Assembly (NCBI GenBank): GCA_019915015.1
Contig: JAHBBC010000012.1
Span: 434,001-498,000, forward strand
Direction of reading: 5' to 3'
DNA length: 64,000 bases
Source: Auriscalpium vulgare
Taxonomy: Eukaryota > Basidiomycota > Agaricomycetes > Russulales > Auriscalpiaceae
In this document: in pieces, positions 57,078 to 64,000 of the stretch
Layout: each line of letters opens with the position of its first letter
How positions within the stretch are numbered: the first letter of the stretch is position 1
Notes under the pieces: generated by a model
The model's input: only the letters and a program-made list of their open reading frames with translations
What the model was told of the DNA's origin: nothing
The model's database searches: none
Program-made: the position numbers and the translations under genes

Positions 57078-59180
57078 ATGGATGACAACAACGGCACAGC
57101 AGGCCGCGGCCCTCCAGCGGACGGCGGCATCTGTCCTCAATGCAAAACCCATCGTCTTACTGGAATCTTAGTCTCACGCGGCACAAACAACCCTGCTAAC
57201 AATGGCAGGTTGTATCAGCATGTACGCCTTGTTGCATGCGCCTTCTCATGCATTACCGTCTTTCTTATAATCAACTGTTCCAGTGCCTCGGCAATACATT
57301 CACCGATAAAAAAACATGCAATCTTTTTCGGTGGATGGGCTGGGACCCAGGCGCCGGCCCGCGGTCACATCCACAGACAGTATCACTGCAGGTACACGTT
57401 CCCCAGGCGACATCTCAGCGCACCACTCCTCCTACTGCCACTACTGCAATGGTTGCCCCATCCAGAGACGTCTGTTTGGGGCCCAAATGTGCCGAACGTG
57501 ACCGACCGCACACTCGACACAAGATCTGTATCAATCGCTCCTGCCTTTCTTGCTGCCAGATGATGCCTGTCATCAACGGTCGTACATGTCCTGCTGCCCG
57601 GCACAACCAAGTTCAGTCCCAGTCCGCTCCTTTCCACTCCACACATACTGCTACTGCGCCCACCTCCACATTTACTGTGCCTGCTGCATCGCCCACATCT
57701 GTGCGCACGGTGGCACCCACGCTGTCTACAACCATACCTGCACCCTTTCCTGTCCCACCATTGACACCCGCCACACCTGCTCCTGCTGCCGCTACGCCCT
57801 ATACTACGTATGGCCGGATGCTTTCGCCCACATATCGTACGAAGCTGCAAGAAAGCGAGTTCCTCGTCCAATCAAGTAACCAGTCTGCCGTTCAAAAGGC
57901 TCAGTATCACAAGCAGACCGCCTGTGTAGTGCACGTAAAGTGGTGGAACAAGGTACGCTCTGTTGCGCGCTCTCGCTTGTGGCTACAACAGCTGACTCCC
58001 AACAAAGGACGGCGAAGAGCCATTGAATTTTCAGGTGCCGGCACCGGAGGCACCGTACTTTGTCCCTCAAAAATCTGACGCCATAGTTTCCGCTCTGGGT
58101 GGCAAGGAAAAATGCGCGTCATACAGTGTCTTTGATCGGTCACACATGACATGGGTCATAACCTCTCTCCCTCAAAAGGTTAAGCCGAACGACGTCCTTT
58201 GCATGCGATCACTTGCTGTTACGGACTCCAGCGTCGGATTCCCTTTCACATTTCACTCATCACCATCAAGGCACACAGCTACCCCCTCTACAAGGACGCC
58301 GCCCACCCCGACAACGCTGCGAGCTGCTGCGTCGGGATCGGGATCGGGATCGCGCTCTCCATCCAAGCGTTCTGCAAATCGCTTTTCACCTTCACCTCCA
58401 TCTACCCCTACGAAGCGCGCACGTTCTCTGCACCCGCTGCCTTTCATCGAGCTGACCAGTGACTCTGACGATGATATGTGCGCATTGCTTTTCCTCTCAT
58501 CTATATCTCCTCTGTCCTCTTTCGCTCATATCATATCTTTCCTTGCAGTGAGGATCTATATAAAACACCTTCGCCAGACCCCTTTTCCGTGCGCACAGCT
58601 CAAACTCGCACATCATCTCCCGAGGCAGCAGAACCCAGCCCTCCGCCAGCCAGCCAGTTATCCAGTCGCTCATCCACGTCCACACACATCAATGCATCTT
58701 CTAGCCCCCCTTCTACGCATAATCAGGTTGATGTGCGTCGCCAATCTCAATCTCAAGCCCAGAGCCCAGAGCCAGAGCCATCATCCTCGTTCGTCCTTTT
58801 TTGCCTCTGTGTCTCGAGACACTCCAACGTTCAACATTGCGTTCTATTATAGCACTACAAGAGCGCATACCTGGGATGACACCGATCTCTCAGAAGCACC
58901 CAGCGGCCCTCGTGGCCAGTGGCCCTTGCTGTACGCTTGCGATATGGACGCAGGCTTCCGCAAGATGCACACTTATCCTCCTCATGAACTTCGTGACCCG
59001 ATCCAACTTGCTGCCATTTTTAAACAGGTCTTTGGCTGCAAACATACACGTAGCACATACAACGACAACCTGCGCCTCTGGCGAGACTCGCCTGCGACTG
59101 AGCTCCAGGCGTTGGTGGATAGGGGTCGATGCAACGGGGGCGAATGGGTCCTCATACGGCGTAACAGGGGTAGAAAATAG
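57078..59180 (+). CDS. GRF-type zinc-finger protein of an Agaricomycete-specific family
   Basis: Function unknown; GRF fingers bind single-stranded or structured DNA. Start chosen at MDDNNGTAGRG (57,078), just before the finger. Exons 57078-57221, 57284-57952, 58008-58477, 58549-58788 and 58853-59180 join in frame to 616 residues. The finger is CPQCKTHRLTG, GRLYQH-CLGN across the first intron, and TCNLFRW. A second Cys cluster follows (VCLGPKCAERD, HKICINRSCLSCC). Then come a Pro/Thr/Ala-rich linker, a mid domain (VVHVKWWNKDGEEP, SHMTWVITSLP), an acidic and Ser-rich stretch, and a C-terminal domain (WPLLYACDMDAGFRKM, FGCKHTRSTYNDNLRLWRD, GRCNGGEWVLIRR) that I remember from many basidiomycete hypothetical proteins. 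The last intron is 64 nt and repairs an apparent frame switch. Confidence 0.65.
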
Positions 59181-59503
59181 CCTTCCTCAATGATACATAA
59201 CTTCTGCTGCTAGCTGCGCTCTCTCTAGGATATTATGTGTGTTGGCTTCAGCCTTGGTATTTCTGCTTCAGTCATTTTTGCCTCTGTAGTCACGGGACAG
59301 ACCAGTGCGGAAGGGACTCATTTTGTCGTGTTGCGCTCTCATCATGATCTCCAGTGCTCTCTGAATTGCTCCTTGATCTTTCATTATCTGCCACTCTCTT
59401 GCGAGGCCAACTTGCTACTCCACATTCATTCAAAACCACAGTACAACGGCGCGCTACACCCGCGCTACACCGTCATTATTCTATCCTTCCATACCAAAAG
59501 AAA

Positions 59504-61634
59504 ATGTCGCCCACCCGTCTCACTCGTGACGACCTGTGCGTTGTTCTGCCTCTGGTACGGGCCTCTACTCACCAACCAGTGCAAGCAGAAACGACCCAAA
59601 GTTGACCCTAAGCGATATCAAAGTGTGTCCACTCTGCATACAGTTCCCCTGTCCCTGTCGTGCTTATCGCCTGTGTCATATTTAGCGTATCATCCGGTCA
59701 TACCTTCACGTCGACCGTCTACACGGATCTCCGAAAAAGCGTCCCGAAGCAGTCGCCCTCCTTTTGAAGCAACAAGTTGCGGTGGATTGGGTGCAGGTTC
59801 AGCAGGCCATTCGCCGCGGGGAGGGTGACACAGGCACCCTGCCCGATAATGACAGCGTGGAGTCTACGATCTACGGATTTGTGAGGCAGAGCAAGATGCG
59901 AGTGCCAGCCGACATTGACGACCAGGTCAGTCCAATGATAGTCCAAACAAGACCGGCCAAGATTACTCACAAGCAGTTGGCCGACCGCTAGATGTCCAAC
60001 CCGTCTAGCAAGTTGACACCCAGCCCACCCTCCATTGACGGCGGTGATGATGACCAGCATCCCATCCAAACAGGCGACAAAGACGTGCCTATGCGTGACA
60101 TAATCGTGCACGATGACGATGCCGATGCAATGGACGTGGATGTAGACCCACACACAACTGGCACCGGCACCGGCACCGTTGCTCCTGTCACCGCCACCGC
60201 CGTGCGATCCGCTATCCCCTCCATTGCTGTCAGCGGTATGCACAGTGGACATACTGTGGAAGCTGCCATGCAGACAGACATATCACTTGAAGATAGCCCT
60301 GGCATCCGACGTGATGAAAACAGTTGAGTAATCCTTGTTCTGTGTGCTCTGCGCAGGGTGTGTGCTGATGACTCCATGCCATATCATTTCTAGACATGCT
60401 GCGTGTCATGTGCTCTTTCCGCATAATGAATATCCGCATGGACGCACCTCACATCATCGCATCCGAAGACCAGGACCAAGAGCGCAGCGGAGGTGGGGGC
60501 GATGCGACAGCCAACAGTACAGTCACCAGACAGAGCAAAGTACCTGTACCTCCACATGAGTTTCTGTGGGTGGAGTGGCCGGATGCGCCCCACCGTGTCC
60601 CTTGTGTGACAGCCGTCGACGTAATCGAATATCTAGACCAGTGGGCAGGGGACCACATGGATGGTGCGCGTCTTCGTACCGTGTTCCATCAAATAAACAC
60701 TCTGACCTATCATCATCATCATCCTCAGGGTCGCTGTCCATTTACTTTGGATCTCTTGTCGTTCCCAATGCTGTGGCCCTCTTGACTAGCCGGCGTGGCA
60801 ACATACGCTATGGCGATGGCGATGGCCGCTACGACAAGTTTGCGGTTGACGTGTTGCCAATAACGTATTGCGCAGAGGATTGCGCTTGGGTGATTGTTCT
60901 TCAGCTGGCGGACTATGTGAGGGCGCTCTCATAGAATTCTATATTACTGTTCTGCTGACCTGCACTGCTTGCAGAATCAGAGCGATGAGATGCATGCCGC
61001 CGCCAGCGCAGGCAGCCAAGTCCAAGTCCCGGCACCAGCGTCCGACACAGAGTTGTTCTCCTCTCCAGCCCCCACAGCACCCTCCACCCTAGTCGTCAGC
61101 ACCAGTCAGAAAATAGCCCCAGCAAAGCCAAACCGCACGCAGAACGCTGCCGCCAAGAATCATGCCATCAATGACTGGCTGATCGCAATGTACCGGTCTG
61201 ATGAGACCGTCCTGGCCATCCGCCATGGACATGGAAAGAAGGAGCAACAGCAGGTTTACACAATGCGCAAGTGGATCCAGAAGGTCGGCGAGGTTCTCAA
61301 TCGCCACAATGACCAGGTCATCACAGACACAGCTGCCGGTGCCGCCGTTGGAAAAAAGATCAGTCGCGCCAACATCGCGTCACTTTTTGACAGGAAACCC
61401 CAGTGGTTAACTCACTGCAATCGCGCGTTCGATTTGTTGCAAGATCCAGAGGTCCTCGAATCAACGGAGCCAAGTGTGGTAGCTTGTTTATGCGGCTTGG
61501 AAGACAACCCCATGACAGTCGGCGCCAGCAGCTTCTTGGCGTATCTTGAAGGTGCGAAGAACAAGTCCTCTACATCCCGGGGCAAAGGAAAGGAGCGGGC
61601 TTCCAATTTGCCATTGCCAGACGCCGCCGTGTAG
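59504..61634 (+). CDS. Unrecognised multi-exon gene next to the GRF protein
   Basis: No family recognised. Start MSPTRLTRDDLCVVLPL at 59,504, stop at 61,634. Likely exons include about 59684-59929 (RSYLHVDRLHGSPKKRPEAV, QVAVDWVQVQQAIRRGEGD), 59992-60323 (acidic; DDDADAMDVDVDPHTTG), about 60394-60675 (HEFLWVEWPDAPHRVP, VDVIEYLDQWAGDHMDGARL), about 60730-60915 (LPITYCAEDCAWVIVLQLADY) and 60974-61634. The last exon carries a basic stretch (KPNRTQNAAAKNHAINDW) and RFDLLQD-like helices. Introns are about 50-65 nt with normal ends, though the first junctions are uncertain. No membrane segment or signal peptide is visible. Its tandem position behind the GRF gene suggests it belongs to the same accessory block. 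Confidence 0.5.
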
Positions 61635-62653
61635 GGTGTGTGAAAGGGAGGGCATGATGGTGGTACAGGGAGGTAAAGAACCAAACGCGCGCAGCCTCCG
61701 CCCACGCGCACCATCTTCATGTAACTCATTTGCAATATAATCCTGCAGCTCCACATCCTGTAATGAATGGGGCCCAGTGTCTTGCACATATAAATATACA
61801 AGGTCACTTGAATTTTCTCGAGGGCTGGGCTTCGCACCCGGGCCCACCTCTGGGACATGTTTCAAATTGTCGGGCCTATTTGTTAGGTGGCTGACGAACA
61901 CTCCCACGCCTCATCTGCCTAACATCTCTACACCAAATGTCCAAATATTCTCCAGACTCGGCATCCTTGATTAAAAGGTTGGCGAGAGACAATTGACTTC
62001 TTTACTATATTCTAAGGTTATCCAGAAACGACTCAGAGGCTACGCTCGAATGAGCGCGCAGATTGATAGCTGAGAGCTTCGGCTGCCTAACTGTTAGGTG
62101 GCTGACGAGTGCTGGCCTTTTGACTGGTGCGTTAACACGGAGGGGCGTGCGTGCGTGCGCCTCAGAGACCGAACGCTCGCACTTGCGCTCACCCGTGTGG
62201 TGCATGATGCCTTCATTGAAGCTTGAGTGCGAGCCGCCCGACGGCAGGTGGGTAATCCGCACACGCCTGGGGCGTTGGCCAGGATCGGGGGTGGCGTGCG
62301 GGGGCGTGAACTTCCTCGCGAAGACGTCCTTGCGCTTGGACGTGCGCATGGCGTGCCTCTCGGAGCAGATGAGGATGGGCGCGGGGGACAGGTCCATTGA
62401 GTTGATGGCGTCAAAGGACGGGCGAGGCAGTCTTGAAAGCGCGCAGAGAAATAGTCATCGACTATGAGAGCAACAGGCGCGTCGAGATACGGTTCGGTTG
62501 GCGGATCGAGGGGGCAGCTGACGAGGCGTATGGTGTAGCGCGGGTCGTTGGGAGGACCACCCCCTGGGTACAACCGGCCGAAATTTCTCTGCACATTTGC
62601 TGATGTGTGTGTATGTGTGTGACAGTAGATGGGCTACCTCGTATACCATTACC
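61635..62653. other. Region between convergent genes with repeats and a possible broken frame
   Basis: Contains two copies of a 17-bp word at 61,881 and 62,092, a TG-rich microsatellite near 62,603-62,622, and minus-strand frames (62,594-62,005) that look coding (VALIVDDYFSARFQDCLARP, then SMDLSPAPILICSERHAMR) but are offset by one base. These could be a decayed gene; no family was recognised. Confidence 0.4.
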
Positions 62654-64000
62654 TCACCACTCATTCCACCCGGCCAACGCTAAGCTGTCTGGTACATTGC
62701 CTCCATCAAACGTACTCAGAATGCTGAGGTCAATAGCGGCGCCGGCTGAATCTGCTGAATCTGGATGGGACCAGCCAGTCCCTGCTGGCAAATTTTGCAT
62801 GTCCGTGTCTGCGCGAGCGATGCTATTGGTGATGCAGAGTGCCTTGATGATGCGGTACGCGAGGACCATCTCTATGTCGTCTTCAGACTGAGCCGCCTGG
62901 GGAGGATTGTCTGCACCAGCGGGAACGTAGTCCCACTCATTGAGCACCATGGATGCGAGCGCGACAAACTGTTTGCGCCGTATGCCTAGCCAGCATTCAG
63001 TTGGGTGACTAACACAAATTGAAACGGACAGACAGACGTACACTTTCCTCCAGAGGATGGCAAAGCCATGGTCATTTGAGCAAGAATCCTTCGCATGGCG
63101 ACATGGTCTGCATTTGTATTGTGCTCGCCTTGCATGACGTCCAGGAACCGTGACCATTGTGTCAGGTGCATGCTGTCATACATCAGGAAATGACCGCCAC
63201 GCATGATGGTGTTGACCGGGGTGTAGACCCAGTGCCACAGGCCAGGCGGCATAATGCTACAGCGGCGTCGCATCAATTAGTGCTATTGCCAGGAGAAGCG
63301 AATGCGAAACACGTACATTGTATTTCCTGGCTCCAGAAACACCACATACATATCACAGGCCTCCGTGCTGATTTTAGTTTGCCCCTTGACGACAGCTTTG
63401 TTAAAGAGCCGGCGGAGATCGTCGGGGTGTTGGCGCGCCGCCAACTCTTCGTCTCGAAATCGCACAATACCCCAGCACTTTGCGCCATCATGGATGGTGC
63501 CCCAAGTGCACAGTCCATTGGCATCGTGGTGAGTGTAGGTGAGGAAGCCGGCCATCGTGATGAGGTCCCAGTGGCACACCCGCATGATGTCGACCGTCAT
63601 CACCTGGGACCCGCGGCCTTCATCTTGTGCACTGAAGGCCGCGCGCTCCCCAGCTGCCTTGAGTAATGCATGCCGAACCTCTTCAGCTACCACATCTGCA
63701 TCTGTCGCCGCCGCCGCTCGCGCTGCCGCAATTTCACCTTGCAGCTCCCGGCCGCTCGTTTCATAACAACGCTTTGCGTTAGCGACAAAGCTCCACAAAT
63801 TATCGGCCAGCATTCTGGTGTGCGATTTAGCCACAAACACTGCAACCCAGTGCAAAATCATGGTGACTCACTCTATGAGATACGGCACCTGTCCGAAAAC
63901 CTGGGGAAGATCCATCAAGTTCCAGCATTCGGTTGACTGACCGGACATCTCAAGGAACTCCCGGCCTGAGACGTCCCTGTGTATCTTGTTTGCACCAGAC
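62654..64000 (-). CDS. JmjC-type dioxygenase-like protein, 3' part
   Basis: Fe(II)/2-oxoglutarate oxygenase-like protein of an expanded Agaricomycete JmjC group; substrate unknown. The gene enters from beyond 64,000. Exons by eye: 63872-64000 (partial; WNLMDLPQVFGQVPYLI), 63317-63814, 63042-63256 and 62654-62985, with stop after LAGWNEW. The cupin core shows TYTHHDANGLCTW, giving the HxD iron ligands, then GAKCWGIVRF, FLEPGNT-IIMPPGLWHWVYTP with the third His ligand, and GGHFLMYDSMHLTQW. The C-terminal exon is helical and acidic (QAAQSEDDIEMVLAYRII). All splice joins keep frame. A link to chromatin or nucleic-acid demethylation is inferred only from the fold. Confidence 0.75.

Overview
This is nuclear DNA of a filamentous basidiomycete, most likely a wood-decaying Agaricomycete. 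The genes are close together and cut by many 50-60 nt GT-AG introns. The families fit that group: a fungal CBM1 cellulose-binding protein, F-box-type LRR-like proteins without introns, a multi-intron P450, Crinkler-type proteins and a JmjC protein. No bacterial or viral genes were seen. Gene models were spliced by eye from reading frame and conserved motifs, so exon ends are inferred.

Left flank (1-14.7 kb). This part holds ordinary single-copy genes: the 5' part of an importin-9/Kap114 receptor (-), an EI24/RRT8-like membrane protein (-), a cytochrome P450 (+), an F-box-type LRR-like protein (-) whose frame runs on through a minisatellite, and a large disordered Ser/Pro/Met-rich protein (+).

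Inverted duplication (14.7-43.1 kb). An approximately 8.4 kb cassette is present twice in opposite orientation (about 14,687-23,100 and 34,612-43,062). Each copy carries a divergent pair: a P-loop NTPase plus nuclease-like protein of the Crinkler-RHS type, and a nuclear-looking C2H2 zinc-finger protein. The first copy of the NTPase gene is open, or nearly so. The second has a nonsense codon and two frameshifting deletions. The 11.5 kb spacer holds housekeeping-type genes: a paralogue of the LRR-like protein, an AGC kinase with a PX-like N-terminus, the H/ACA snoRNP protein NOP10 (64 aa, three small exons) and a Sec14/CRAL-TRIO protein. A separate Crinkler gene with a recognisable N-terminal header ends at the outer edge of the second cassette, as if the cassette landed in it.

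Right flank (43-53.2 kb). A GRAM-VASt-TM sterol transporter of the Lam/Aster family (-) is followed by a third, partial copy of the cassette (about 48,535-53,217). That copy has only the zinc-finger half, and its DNA-binding end has been replaced by a different zinc-finger sequence.

Right end (53.5-64 kb). A small secreted protein with two CBM1 modules was made by a 289-bp tandem exon duplication. Next come 9-bp and about 24-bp minisatellites, then a cluster of lineage-specific genes: a GRF zinc-finger protein, an unrecognised multi-exon gene and a JmjC dioxygenase-like gene running off the end. This cluster may lie in, or next to, a large DNA transposon. No transposase is visible in the window, so that is only a hypothesis.
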